From: Chryseobacterium sp. MEBOG06
GTDB taxonomy: Bacteria; Bacteroidota; Bacteroidia; Flavobacteriales; Weeksellaceae
Length of the DNA stretch: 64,000 nucleotides
Assembly (NCBI RefSeq): GCF_021869765.1
Contig: NZ_CP084580.1
Span: 2,418,001 to 2,482,000 of the forward strand
Direction: 5' to 3'
This document shows positions 46,969 through 56,194 of this stretch, in pieces. Numbering within the stretch: position 1 is the stretch's first letter; each line of letters begins with the position of its first letter. The notes under the pieces are model-generated. The model searched no databases and was not told where the DNA came from. It saw nothing but the letters and a program-made list of their open reading frames with translations. The translations under genes and the position numbers were made by a program.

Positions 46969-47769
46969 ATGCAGATCGCTCCTCCCAAGCCACTGGCAAG
47001 TTATATAAAACATTATATCTTTTTAAAAAATCCAGAAGATATAAACAAAAATCTGCGGTTATTTGCTGATGGTAATACAGGTCTTATCATTTCACCGGAT
47101 ATAAGTATGTATAACGGACAGAATAAGAACCTGCCATTATCTTTTTTCTATGGACAGCCTACACAGTATAAAGATCTGAGTACAAAAGGACGGTTTTCTT
47201 TACTGGCAGTTGTATTTCAGCCTTATTTTTTTAATCTTCTTTTCGGTGTTGCAGCCAAAGACATCAAAAATGAAATTATCTCAGCTTCAGATATTGTAAA
47301 GGATGAGCTTCTTCCATTCCAGGAAGGTCTTTATAATAACGAAGATCCCCAATCCATCATATCGGCATTGAATTATTATTTCATGGAGCTTATTTCGGCC
47401 AGAAACAATCCGGAATTGTGGCTTATTAAAGTTCAGCAGTATATACTCCTGAAACGGGGTGTCTTGTCTCTGAAAGAACTGGAATATTTTACAGGGTATT
47501 CTGAACGGCATATTGAACGCAAGTTTGAAGACCATATCGGGCTGTCTCCTAAGAAATATAGCACCATCATCAGACTTCATCATTTTTTAAGCCTGATGAA
47601 GAATAATCCAAATCAAAAAAACATAACCAGTCTTTCCTATGAAGCAGGTTATGCTGATCAGTCCCACCTGATCCGGGAATTTAAAAATACCATCGGACTC
47701 ACTCCGGGGCAGTATCTTAAAACAGAAAATAAGCTGGCTGTCAATTTTATAGAGATTCCGTTTACATAG
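46969..47769 (+). CDS. AraC-family transcriptional regulator
   Basis: The 266-residue protein has an N-terminal sensor (about 1-140) starting MQIAPPKPLASYIKHYIFL, as in DUF6597-type AraC proteins, and two C-terminal HTH motifs (LSLKELEYFTGYSERHIERK and ITSLSYEAGYADQSHLIREF). The gene starts 2 bp after the antiporter gene, so it may regulate its own operon or the nitrilase gene downstream. The ligand is unknown. Confidence 0.88.
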   Translation: MQIAPPKPLASYIKHYIFLKNPEDINKNLRLFADGNTGLIISPDISMYNGQNKNLPLSFFYGQPTQYKDLSTKGRFSLLAVVFQPYFFNLLFGVAAKDIKNEIISASDIVKDELLPFQEGLYNNEDPQSIISALNYYFMELISARNNPELWLIKVQQYILLKRGVLSLKELEYFTGYSERHIERKFEDHIGLSPKKYSTIIRLHHFLSLMKNNPNQKNITSLSYEAGYADQSHLIREFKNTIGLTPGQYLKTENKLAVNFIEIPFT

Positions 47770-47810
47770 CAGATGTCGGTTTTATACAATTTCTGAATAG
47801 AACTGATGGA

Positions 47811-47818
47811 TAGCTTTG
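47811..47818 (+). promoter_or_regulatory. -7 box (TAGCTTTG) of the nitrilase-family gene
   Basis: Perfect TANNTTTG match; it lies after the earlier ATG at 47806 and 11 bp before ATG 47830, which decides the start. Confidence 0.6.
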
Positions 47819-47829
47819 CAGAAAAAAAG

Positions 47830-48786
47830 ATGAACAATCTCAAAATTTCAACCGCACAATTTGAAAATAAAAGCGGAGACAAAGAATACAACCTTTCAGT
47901 GATAGAGAAACTGGCATCCGAAGCCGCGGCGAAAGGTTCACAGGTTATTGCTTTTCACGAATGTTCCATTACCGGATATACTTTTGCCAGAAAACTTTCC
48001 AGAGAACAACTGCTTGATATTGCTGAACTTATCCCTGAAGGAAAAAGCATTCAGAAGCTGCAGCAGATTGCTGATACCAATAATATCACAATACTGGCAG
48101 GTCTTTTTGAAAAAGATGAAAATAATAATCTGTTCAAAGCTTATGTATGTGTTGATAAAAGCGGTCTGAAAGCCAAGTACCGAAAGCTGCATCCATTTAT
48201 CAATACCCATCTGACTCCAGGAAATCAATATTGTGTTTTTGATATTCACGGCTGGAAATGCGGCATCCTTATCTGCTATGATAATAATATCGTTGAAAAT
48301 GTAAGAGCTACAAAACTTCTTGGTGCTGATATTATCTTCATGCCTCATGTTACAATGTGTACTCCTTCAACCAGACCCGGAGCAGGTTTTGTAGATCCTG
48401 AGCTTTGGCAAAACAGAGAAAAAGATCCTACCTCCTTACGTCTGGAATTTAACGGAATGAAAGGACGGGACTGGCTGATGAAGTGGCTGCCGGCAAGAGC
48501 TTACGATAACGGAATTTATGTGGTTTTCTCAAATCCTGTAGGAATGGATGATGATCAGCTGAAAAACGGATGTTCCATGATTATTGATCCGTTTGGCGAT
48601 GTCATTGCAGAATGCCGTTCTTTCGATGACAGTTTTGAAACGGTTACTATTTCCGGTGAAAAGCTTATTCAGTCGGGTGGAAGCAGGTATGTAAAAGCAA
48701 GAAGACCGGAGCTCTACAGAGATATCATTGGTATGGATCATGATTCTGAGCAAAAGGTAGTCTGGATGAAAGACAATACGATTTAG
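47830..48786 (+). CDS. Nitrilase/carbon-nitrogen hydrolase-family amidohydrolase
   Basis: The 318-residue enzyme starts at ATG 47830 (MNNLKISTAQFE). The Glu-Lys-Cys triad is visible: FHECSITGY, KAKYRKLHPF and GILICYDNN. A C-N hydrolase cleaves amides, nitriles or carbamoyl groups. The 60 residues after FMPHVTMCTPSTRPGAGF, including WQNREKDPTSLRLEFNG, look like an insertion that may shape the substrate pocket. It has its own promoter. The substrate is unknown. Confidence 0.9.
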   Translation: MNNLKISTAQFENKSGDKEYNLSVIEKLASEAAAKGSQVIAFHECSITGYTFARKLSREQLLDIAELIPEGKSIQKLQQIADTNNITILAGLFEKDENNNLFKAYVCVDKSGLKAKYRKLHPFINTHLTPGNQYCVFDIHGWKCGILICYDNNIVENVRATKLLGADIIFMPHVTMCTPSTRPGAGFVDPELWQNREKDPTSLRLEFNGMKGRDWLMKWLPARAYDNGIYVVFSNPVGMDDDQLKNGCSMIIDPFGDVIAECRSFDDSFETVTISGEKLIQSGGSRYVKARRPELYRDIIGMDHDSEQKVVWMKDNTI

Positions 48787-48864
48787 CCTGATTTTCATTA
48801 AAGAGTAAGGACACTGGCTGGAAAAGGGATAATTGTTTTCAGTAATTCCCAGATCCGGCCTTCC

Positions 48865-49218
48865 TTATTTTATAATTTCCTGAAGATCACTCCATGCACC
48901 TCCGTTATATACATGTTTAAAACCTCTGTCTTTCAGAATACTTTCAGCTTTTACACTGCGTAACCCGTGCGAACAGACCGTGATATAAGTTTTATCAGGA
49001 TCAAGTTCCGTATATCTTTCCCTTATAGTTCCCAGTGAAATATTAACTGAACCTTCGATATGGCCCATATTATATTCTTTTTCTGTCCTTACATCAAGAA
49101 TGATGGCACCTTTCTCAATAAGCTGGTTCAAGCCATCATCTAATGTCTGATATTTATATAGGCGGTAAATAACATAAACGCTGAGAACTATTCCGCAAAA
49201 GATCAATACGTTTTTCAT
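48865..49218 (-). CDS. Membrane-anchored rhodanese-like protein
   Basis: The 117-residue protein has a short N-terminal transmembrane segment (about 3-20) and a rhodanese domain with AIILDVRTEKEYNMGHIEGS and the active-site Cys in YITVCSHGLRSVKAE. Rhodaneses transfer sulfane sulfur to thiophilic acceptors, here on the outer face of the membrane. It overlaps the DUF3817 gene by 4 bp and is the last gene of the TetR-controlled operon. Confidence 0.88.
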   Translation of the reverse strand: MKNVLIFCGIVLSVYVIYRLYKYQTLDDGLNQLIEKGAIILDVRTEKEYNMGHIEGSVNISLGTIRERYTELDPDKTYITVCSHGLRSVKAESILKDRGFKHVYNGGAWSDLQEIIK

Positions 49219-49517
49219 AATCTGCTGAGAATTTTTTTATCAATATAAAATGTTCCGAAAGGAATGAAACAGGCTAAAATCACTTTCCAGGTAGTTTCTT
49301 TAAATTTCCATTGCTGCTCAACGCCCACACTTAAAGTATTAAACAGGAAAAGCAGAAATAAAGTTCCGTGAACCGGGCCCATCATCTTTACCATGGCAGG
49401 GTTTCCCAGCCAGTATTTCATTGGAACAGCTACCAATACAAGAGTAAGAAGAGAGATCCCTTCCAGAATAGCCAGAATTCTCAGGCGTCCGATTTTTGTT
49501 TTTAATAAATGTGTCAT
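49215..49517 (-). CDS. DUF3817 membrane protein
   Basis: The 100-residue protein starts at ATG 49517, 2 bp after the preceding gene stops; an earlier in-frame start would overlap it. Three hydrophobic segments are visible with the DUF3817 signature RILAILEGISLLTLVLVAVP and MGPVHGTLFLLFLF. The function of the family is unknown. It overlaps the rhodanese gene by 4 bp, so the two are coupled. Confidence 0.82.
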   Translation of the reverse strand: MTHLLKTKIGRLRILAILEGISLLTLVLVAVPMKYWLGNPAMVKMMGPVHGTLFLLFLFNTLSVGVEQQWKFKETTWKVILACFIPFGTFYIDKKILSRL

Positions 49518-49519
49518 AA

Positions 49520-49978
49520 TTATCTGAAATAAGGTCTGTTTACAAAAGGAGAGAAAGGCCATGGAATTGCTATAAAGATAACAGCCAGCGCGACTGCGAA
49601 CCAGATAAGCATCGTTTTGAATTTTTCAGGGTCTGTGCTTTTTCTTTTGGACAAAGCGGAACCAATGGTTAGTGTAACAACAGCCGAGATCATAAGTACG
49701 ATATGAATCAATCCAAAGAACAGTAGGTCCGGAGATTCTTTCGCTTCACTGAAATTCTTCCAAAAATACTTAACAACAGGACTTTTAATGTAGAGAATGA
49801 TCCCTAAGATCAATTGAATATGAGCAACTGTTGCAGTCCAGTGACGCACAGAATCATCCGTTTTTGAAAATGTTTTGTGATAAAAGCAGCCTCTGTAAGC
49901 TCTCCATAAAGCGTAGATCATGCTTAACAAAACCACCCACCGGAATGTGGAGTGCAAAAATGTAAGGGTCTGGTACAT
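49520..49978 (-). CDS. Four-helix membrane protein of unknown function
   Basis: The 152-residue protein has about four transmembrane segments and several His in or near them (FLHSTFRWVVLLSMIY, TATVAHIQLILGIILY, GLIHIVLMISAVV), which would suit haem or metal binding as in cytochrome b-like proteins. I do not assign a family. It is the first gene downstream of the 26-bp palindrome and -7 box, cotranscribed with DUF3817 and rhodanese genes. Confidence 0.75.
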   Translation of the reverse strand: MYQTLTFLHSTFRWVVLLSMIYALWRAYRGCFYHKTFSKTDDSVRHWTATVAHIQLILGIILYIKSPVVKYFWKNFSEAKESPDLLFFGLIHIVLMISAVVTLTIGSALSKRKSTDPEKFKTMLIWFAVALAVIFIAIPWPFSPFVNRPYFR

Positions 49979-49998
49979 TGTTCATTTTTTGAATGCAC

Positions 49999-50006
49999 CA
50001 AAGATA
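49999..50006 (-). promoter_or_regulatory. -7 box (TATCTTTG) of the rhodanese operon
   Basis: Perfect TANNTTTG match 20 bp upstream of the ATG at 49978 and 5 bp downstream of the palindrome. Confidence 0.65.
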
Positions 50007-50011
50007 TATAA

Positions 50012-50037
50012 AAAAACATACTAATTAGTATGTTTTT
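50012..50037. promoter_or_regulatory. 26-bp perfect palindrome, likely TetR operator
   Basis: The palindrome centred on CTAATTAG with CATA/TATG shoulders lies between the tetR stop and the -7 box of the operon. Its site and size are typical of TetR operators; as a hairpin with T-run it could also terminate tetR. Confidence 0.7.
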
Positions 50038-50047
50038 GTGCAAAAAA

Positions 50048-50638
50048 TTATTCCAATGATTGAAAATAAGACTTAAGTCCTTTTAAATAAATAAGATAAA
50101 CTGATTTTGAATTCTCCAGTTTTCCTAAATTACGTACGCCCCAATAGCCGGACATTACAAATACAGCAATTTCTTTGGCATTCACATTCTGTTTTACGGT
50201 ACCTTCTTTTTTACCATTTTCAATGCAGTTGATCATAGCATTTTCCCAGCGTGAGGAGAGTGCATTCAGTGCTTTTGTGAAATCTGTATGCCAGGGAGCC
50301 ATTTCCTGTGTAAAATTGGAAGTCGGACAGCCGTACTCAACCTTCAAAAGATCATTTTCCATTAAAATACCATATACCATCTTGTAAATAGTTTCCAATG
50401 GATGATCACTGTTTTCAAGCGGTTCAATAAAAGTACTTTTAAAGTTATTTTTCAGAAGTTCATTGATGATTGCCAGACCCATCTCATCCTTGGTTTTAAA
50501 ATGATAATAGAAAGCACCTTTTGTAACCTGCGTAGTGGCAATAATCTCATCTATACTGGTGGTCTGATAACCTTTTGCGTAGATGAGTTCAAAGGCTTTC
50601 TGAAGGATGTTCAGTCGGGTTACTTCTGATTTTTTCAT
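50048..50638 (-). CDS. TetR/AcrR-family transcriptional regulator
   Basis: The 196-residue protein has the TetR HTH (about 8-55: LNILQKAFELIYAKGYQTTS and VTKGAFYYHFKTKDEMG) and a helical ligand domain of the YxaF/NemR-like type with DLLKVEYGCPTSNFTQEMAP. The conserved CP in that stretch might sense electrophiles. It sits upstream of and in line with the rhodanese operon and divergent from an MFS gene 152 bp away. The 26-bp palindrome is its likely site. Confidence 0.88.
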   Translation of the reverse strand: MKKSEVTRLNILQKAFELIYAKGYQTTSIDEIIATTQVTKGAFYYHFKTKDEMGLAIINELLKNNFKSTFIEPLENSDHPLETIYKMVYGILMENDLLKVEYGCPTSNFTQEMAPWHTDFTKALNALSSRWENAMINCIENGKKEGTVKQNVNAKEIAVFVMSGYWGVRNLGKLENSKSVYLIYLKGLKSYFQSLE

Positions 50639-50692
50639 TAGGATTCTTTGGCTTTTTGCAAAGGAACGGATTTTTTATGTAAAATGACAAAC

Positions 50693-50708
50693 TATCATTA
50701 TTATGATA
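50693..50708. promoter_or_regulatory. Inverted repeat TATCAT-N4-ATGATA in the tetR/MFS intergenic region
   Basis: Six-base arms, 83 bp before the MFS start and 55 bp before tetR; possible operator, distinct from the 26-bp palindrome. Confidence 0.35.
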
Positions 50709-50790
50709 TATTGCTACAATTTAAATAATTTTTATAATATATTATTTCGTCGGAAATTTGCACTGTCAACATCAATAAAATGACAATACA

Positions 50791-52011
50791 ATGAATTTCC
50801 AAAAAGAAATACAGATCAGCCCGGCCTCAAAAAGCCTCAAAAATAAAGGTCTTCCTGCTGCATTATGGGCACTTACTATAAGTGCATTTGCCATAGGAAC
50901 AACGGAATTTGTGATCGTGGGACTTCTTCCCACAGTTGCAGCAGACCTGGGTATCACGATCCCTTCAGCAGGCTTATTGGTAAGTCTCTATGCAATAGGG
51001 GTAGCGATTGGAGCACCGATTTTAACAGCCTTAACAGGTAAAATTCCCCGCAAACAACTTTTGGTTTCAATCATGCTGTTATTTGTAATCGGAAATGGAC
51101 TTGCCTCTGTTGCTCCCGGTTTTATAACCCTGATACTGGCCAGAATACTGACAGGATTTGCACATGGGGTTTACTTTTCGATAGGTTCTACCATTGCAGC
51201 ATCACTGGTTCCTGAGGAAAAAAGAGCAACTGCTATCTCTATTATGTTTGCCGGACTTACCCTGGCGATTGTAACAGGAGTGCCATTGGGAACTTTTATA
51301 GGACAGCATTTCGGATGGAGAGCAACCTTCATAGGTGTTTCTATTCTTGGTATAATCGGATTGGCCGCCAGCCTGCTGCTCGTTCCAAATAATTTAAAGA
51401 ATGGCAAAACAGCTTCTTTAAAAAGCCAGTTTAAAGTATTGGCTAATAAACGATTGATTTTCGCCTTCTTAATGACTGCCATGGGATATGGGGGAACATT
51501 TGTGGTATTCACCTACTTATCACCTGTTTTACAGGAAATAACAGGATTTCAGGAGACTACAGTAACTTTTATACTGCTCATCTATGGAGTGGCAATTGCT
51601 TTGGGAAATCTGATTGGGGGTAAAGTTGCCAATAAAAATCCATTAAGAGCACTTTTGTGGATGTTTGCAGCTCAGGCATTAGTATTACTGGCGTTCTATT
51701 TTACGGTAAGCAGTCCGTTACTAAGTATCATTACTCTTTTCTTTCTGGGAGCTTTATCTTTTGCAAGTGTTCCGGGGCTGCAGCTTTTGGTAGTACAGAT
51801 CGCTGAGAAAGAACTTCCGGGAACCGAAGATGTAGCATCAGGAATTAATATTGCCGCATTCAATATTGGTATTGCTATCGGATCTTATGCAGGAGGGATT
51901 ATTGTGACTTCAGCCTTGGGACTGGAAAGTACACCATGGATAGGCGCATTATTTCTGGTTGTTACCGTATTTATAACGCTGTACAGCATCCGTTTAAGCA
52001 GAAAGAAATAA
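50791..52011 (+). CDS. Major facilitator superfamily exporter
   Basis: The 406-residue protein has 12 hydrophobic segments and belongs to the AraJ/sugar efflux-like drug:H+ antiporter group: FAIGTTEFVIVGLLPTVAAD at the first helix, GKIPRKQLLVS in the loop 2-3 and GFAHGVYFSIGSTIAASLVP. It probably exports drugs or sugars with proton antiport. It is divergent from tetR and a likely target. No -7 box matches fully; GAAATTTG near 50751 is the nearest. Confidence 0.9.
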   Translation: MNFQKEIQISPASKSLKNKGLPAALWALTISAFAIGTTEFVIVGLLPTVAADLGITIPSAGLLVSLYAIGVAIGAPILTALTGKIPRKQLLVSIMLLFVIGNGLASVAPGFITLILARILTGFAHGVYFSIGSTIAASLVPEEKRATAISIMFAGLTLAIVTGVPLGTFIGQHFGWRATFIGVSILGIIGLAASLLLVPNNLKNGKTASLKSQFKVLANKRLIFAFLMTAMGYGGTFVVFTYLSPVLQEITGFQETTVTFILLIYGVAIALGNLIGGKVANKNPLRALLWMFAAQALVLLAFYFTVSSPLLSIITLFFLGALSFASVPGLQLLVVQIAEKELPGTEDVASGINIAAFNIGIAIGSYAGGIIVTSALGLESTPWIGALFLVVTVFITLYSIRLSRKK

Positions 52012-52165
52012 TGACCTTTCTTTTTTGCAATGATTTATTCTTTCAGCCACTAATTCAAAAAGAAAAAGAAGTGATCTCACTTTTGGGGATAACTTCTTTA
52101 ATTTTAAGGCAAACGTCGATAGAGTATCTTATTCTCCGGTTAAGTATTTGTTTTCGGAAGTGCTT

Positions 52166-52810
52166 CTATATTTCATAGATATCAGTATCCGTAAAAACAA
52201 AAAATGTGCTCTTTTTCGGCAGATTTTTGGTATCCAATCCTGTAAATTCACTAAAAGCAGGTAATAATAATTGATGATCAGTAAGAGCAAAGCAGGGGAG
52301 TCTTATTTTACTTACAGCTGAGTTTAAAACTATTCCAGGATGAATATGTCCGGTAATCTGAAACTCAGATTTTGTTTTCTCAAAATCATGAATGAAAGTA
52401 AACTTATCCATTTCCAGGGAAGCTGTTCTCAAATTTAAACAAAGCTTTTTCTCCAGCGATTTTGAAATGCGGTCATGATTTCCTTCTATCAGATAAAATT
52501 CTATTTCAGGATATTGATTTCTCCACCTGCAGAACTCATCCACATCAGAATTGTCGCCTGCATGCAGCAAATCTCCAACCACAATGAATTTGTCGGGATG
52601 AAAGTATTCAATCAATGCCGACAACCTTTCCAGATCACTTTTCATGATGTGATTGGCAAGTGCGATCCCGTTTTTCCGAAAATGCGCTGTTTTTCCGATA
52701 TGAAGATCAGAAAGGACTAATGCTTTTTCTTTTTCAAGGAATGCAGCCCGCTGATTGGTGAGAATGAAAGTCTCCTTTTGGACGGTAATTTTTTTGGTGG
52801 CTATAAACAC
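52166..52810 (-). CDS. pdeM: Ligase-associated DNA damage response endonuclease PdeM
   Basis: The 214-residue metallophosphoesterase shows the metal-site motifs LSDLHIGKTAHFRKNG, VVGDLLHAGDNSD, LIEGNHDRIS and ITGHIHPGIV. A GTG at 52810 is taken as the start because no ATG lies before the first motif. In the four-gene Lhr-Core/ligase repair set this member is a Mn2+-dependent DNA endonuclease. Here it is separated from the other three by gpmA and noncoding DNA. The set's cellular role is not fully known. Confidence 0.88.
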   Translation of the reverse strand: MFIATKKITVQKETFILTNQRAAFLEKEKALVLSDLHIGKTAHFRKNGIALANHIMKSDLERLSALIEYFHPDKFIVVGDLLHAGDNSDVDEFCRWRNQYPEIEFYLIEGNHDRISKSLEKKLCLNLRTASLEMDKFTFIHDFEKTKSEFQITGHIHPGIVLNSAVSKIRLPCFALTDHQLLLPAFSEFTGLDTKNLPKKSTFFVFTDTDIYEI

Positions 52811-52893
52811 TGATAATAAGATGAAGTTAAAAAATATGAATGGTATTGAAATTTGTTTTTTATGCTAATAAACTAAATATTTTTCAAAAAAAA

Positions 52894-53496
52894 TCAGTTT
52901 CCTTTTCTGCTGCAATGAAATTTTTCATCAAAGATATAGGTCAGGGGAACTCCGGTAGCGATTTCCCTTTCTAGAATTTCATCCGGAGAAAGATGTTCCA
53001 AATACATAATCAGCGCCCGGAGACTGTTTCCGTGCGCGACGATTAATACATTCTTTCCCTTTTTCAAAACCGGTAAAATTTGACTTTCATAATAGGGAAT
53101 AACCCTGTTGTAGGTGTCTTTAAGGCTTTCTCCTCCCGGCGGGACCACATCATATGATCTACGCCAGATATAAACCTGTTCATCACCATATTTCAGGGCA
53201 GTTTCAGCTTTGTTGAGCCCTTCAAGATCTCCATAAGAGCGCTCATTCAGGGCTTTATCAATGATGATTGGAATGTTTCTCTTTCCCATTTCATCAAGAA
53301 TAATAGTGAGAGTATGCTGTGCCCTGATCAGAGCAGAAGTAAAAGCAATATCTATAATTTCTCCTTTCAGTGCAATTCCTGCTTTTTTTGCCTCTTCAAT
53401 CCCAACTTCCGTAATATCTATATCTTGCCATCCTGTAAATCGGTTTTCCAGATTCCAGAGTGACTGTCCGTGACGGACTAAGAATAATTTTGCCAT
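52894..53496 (-). CDS. gpmA: 2,3-diphosphoglycerate-dependent phosphoglycerate mutase
   Basis: The 200-residue enzyme interconverts 3- and 2-phosphoglycerate in glycolysis. The phosphohistidine is in [34 protein letters not shown] and [15 protein letters not shown] hold the other catalytic residues. It is shorter than the 250-residue E. coli type but typical of Bacteroidota. It interrupts the DNA-repair genes on the same strand, 83 bp upstream of pdeM. Confidence 0.9.
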   Translation of the reverse strand: MAKLFLVRHGQSLWNLENRFTGWQDIDITEVGIEEAKKAGIALKGEIIDIAFTSALIRAQHTLTIILDEMGKRNIPIIIDKALNERSYGDLEGLNKAETALKYGDEQVYIWRRSYDVVPPGGESLKDTYNRVIPYYESQILPVLKKGKNVLIVAHGNSLRALIMYLEHLSPDEILEREIATGVPLTYIFDEKFHCSRKGN

Positions 53497-53760
53497 TTGT
53501 ATATTGTATTTAACCTTCAGAGAAGATACTCTAAGTTACGATGATTATTAAACTTTTCAAAGGATTTTAACTATAAAATACGGAAACATTCCAGACGATT
53601 GCCGCCAATCGGATGAGTAATTATTATTTTGATGACAGGTTTGGGATAAAGCTATTTTAAAATGAATATTATTCTTCTTCTGATTTATTTTTAAGCTAAA
53701 AACAATACCTCTTTCAGATAGATCATTTTCAACCTTCAACTTCGCATTTTCCCCTTTTAC

Positions 53761-56193
53761 CTACAGTTTCAGCATTCTTTTAATTCTCGCATCCAGCCCT
53801 TCACTGGAAAGGGTTTGACGTAAGCTGTCTACTTTTATAGGAAAGCTTAACGGAGTGAAAGAACGGGAATGCTTTAAAATAATTTCAGATTTTTCAATTC
53901 TTTTAAAGGCTTCCACGAGTCTCTGTTCCTGAAGCTGCATATTAAAAACTTCAGTATAGGCCTGCTTGATGAGGAAATGATTGGAATCATAGTCTTCCAG
54001 CACTTTAAAAATAAGTCCTGCGGAGCTTTGTAAAGATTTATTTGATCTTTGTTTGCCTGCATAGTTTTGGATTACCATTCCTGAGATAACAGCTATATCC
54101 CTGAATTTTCTTCTTGCCATTTCTGCAGAATTAATACTTGCTATCACGTCATTCATAAGATTATCTCTGCTTAATATCTGCTGGAGATTGTCTTCATTGA
54201 GTGGAATTTCCTTATCGCTGAAGAGCTCAAATCCATAGTCATTCATTGCCATAGAAAAAGAGATGGGAGCAAGTTTTGAAACCCGGTAAGCAATCAATGC
54301 TGCCATTACTTCATGCACCAGACGGCCTTCAAAAGGATACATAAACAAATGATAGCCTTCACGGTTTCTGATCATCTCTACCAGAAATTCATCTTCTTTT
54401 GGAATATGGGAGTTTTCTTCCTGATTGATCAACAGCGGATGAAGGAATTTCAATTCTTTTTCTGAAGCTTTAGGATTTAATGCATGGGACAGTTTTTCTC
54501 TTAGAAAATGCCCTAGATTTGAGCTTAGGGGCAGTCTGCCACCGAGATAACTTGGTACGAGAGCTTTTCCTTTTGCAGCCCTCACATAAACTGTCATATC
54601 CTTGATAATTGCTACTTCAAGCGTGCGTCCTGCAAGAATAAACTTTTCTTCCTTTTTCAGTTTTGAGATAAAATATTCTTCAATCATTCCGACATAACCA
54701 CCGGAAATGAATTTTACTTTCAGCATTGCATCACTTACAATGACTCCCATATTCATACGGTGGAGCATTGCAATTTTCCGTGAGGTTACTTTGTACAAGC
54801 CGTCTTCCAAAATGACAATTTTATGGAATTCTTCATAGTTTTTTAAAACGCTTCCGCCGATGGTGAGAAACTCAAGAATTCCCCGCCACTCTTCATCCAT
54901 TATCTCCTGAAAAGCATATACTTTTTTTATCCTCTCATAGACCTCATCCGGGTAGAAACCATCACCCACAGCAAGCGTCATCAGAAACTGAACCAGTACA
55001 TCAAAACATAAAACCTGAGGTTCTCTGGGTTCTACAACATTTTGTTTCACAGCCTCTTTTAAAGCTGAAACCTCTATAAGTTCGAGGGAATGGGTAGGTA
55101 CACAATAAATTTTGGATGTTTCAAAAGGCGAGTGCCCGCTACGTCCTGCCCGCTGAAGGAATCTGGCAACTCCTTTTGCCGAACCAATCTGAATAACAGT
55201 ATCAACAGGTTTGAAATCGATTCCCAAATCCAGTGATGAGGTTGAGACGACGGCTTTTAATTTTCCCGAACTCAAATTTTCTTCGATCCAGATTCTTAAA
55301 TGGGCATCAATAGAACTGTGGTGGATGGCAATTTGCCCCGCAAAATCAGGATAAGCATCCAGTAATAGCTGATACCACATCTCACTCTGGCTTCTGGTAT
55401 TGGTGAAGACAATTGTAGATCTGGAATCAAGGATGATCGGAACAACTTTATCCGCCAGTTTGTTTCCCAGATGTCCCGCCCAGGGTAATATCTCAATTTC
55501 ATTGGGGAAAACAGGAATGATATCTATTTTTTTATGTTCTTTGGCGGTAATTTTTACTTTTTTAATGTCATACGGAATCAGAACTTCCATTGCCTCATCC
55601 AGATTACCGATGGTTGCGGTAATACCCCAGATTTTAATCTTCGGAATATATTTTCTGAGTTGTGATATTCCCAGTTCTACCATTACCCCTCGTTTTGAGC
55701 CTAAAAGTTCGTGCCATTCATCAACAACGACACATTTAATATCACGGAAAAAAGTTTCATTATTCTTCTGAGCCAAAAGAAGGTGTAGGCTTTCTGGGGT
55801 GACGACAAGAATTTCCGGCATTTTTTTTATCTGCTGTTGTCTTACTTTCGGATCAGTATCTCCGTTTCTTACCCCCACAGCCCAATCAAGCCCGATTGCG
55901 TCAATGGCTTCCTGCATTGCTTTGGCAATATCTTTAGACAAAGACCGAAGTGGAGTGATCCAGATCATTTTCAGCCCCTTTTTATAGTTTTCCGGATGGT
56001 TCAGGAAATCTGAAATCAAACCCAGAAAAACAGAATAAGTTTTCCCAAATCCCGTAGGCGCTACAACCATTCCGCTATAGCCGTTACCAAACTTCCACCA
56101 TGTATCAATCTGGAATTTAAAAGGGGATATGCCTTTATCCTTCATCCATTGCTGAATGATCTTAAATCCGTCGGTATGTTCAAAGGCTGCCAA
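53761..56193 (-). CDS. Ligase-associated DNA damage response DEXH-box helicase (Lhr-Core type)
   Basis: The 810-residue protein has a RecA1 domain with VVAPTGFGKTYSVFLG (Walker A) and VVDEWHELLG (DEWH box), a RecA2 domain ending in QRAGRSGHSPFE, then the winged-helix and C-terminal domains of the Lhr core. It is an ATP-dependent 3'-5' translocase expected to act on DNA or RNA-DNA. It starts 1 bp after the ligase gene ends, so the two are coupled. The roughly 810-residue size is that of Lhr-Core and not the larger Lhr. Confidence 0.93.
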   Translation of the reverse strand: MAAFEHTDGFKIIQQWMKDKGISPFKFQIDTWWKFGNGYSGMVVAPTGFGKTYSVFLGLISDFLNHPENYKKGLKMIWITPLRSLSKDIAKAMQEAIDAIGLDWAVGVRNGDTDPKVRQQQIKKMPEILVVTPESLHLLLAQKNNETFFRDIKCVVVDEWHELLGSKRGVMVELGISQLRKYIPKIKIWGITATIGNLDEAMEVLIPYDIKKVKITAKEHKKIDIIPVFPNEIEILPWAGHLGNKLADKVVPIILDSRSTIVFTNTRSQSEMWYQLLLDAYPDFAGQIAIHHSSIDAHLRIWIEENLSSGKLKAVVSTSSLDLGIDFKPVDTVIQIGSAKGVARFLQRAGRSGHSPFETSKIYCVPTHSLELIEVSALKEAVKQNVVEPREPQVLCFDVLVQFLMTLAVGDGFYPDEVYERIKKVYAFQEIMDEEWRGILEFLTIGGSVLKNYEEFHKIVILEDGLYKVTSRKIAMLHRMNMGVIVSDAMLKVKFISGGYVGMIEEYFISKLKKEEKFILAGRTLEVAIIKDMTVYVRAAKGKALVPSYLGGRLPLSSNLGHFLREKLSHALNPKASEKELKFLHPLLINQEENSHIPKEDEFLVEMIRNREGYHLFMYPFEGRLVHEVMAALIAYRVSKLAPISFSMAMNDYGFELFSDKEIPLNEDNLQQILSRDNLMNDVIASINSAEMARRKFRDIAVISGMVIQNYAGKQRSNKSLQSSAGLIFKVLEDYDSNHFLIKQAYTEVFNMQLQEQRLVEAFKRIEKSEIILKHSRSFTPLSFPIKVDSLRQTLSSEGLDARIKRMLKL

Positions 56194-56194
56194 A

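Noticed and set aside
51936-52178. An 80-codon plus-strand frame after the MFS gene
   Set aside because: It begins in another frame of the MFS gene and ends in the pdeM end; a sub-frame from 52011 is possible but unsupported.
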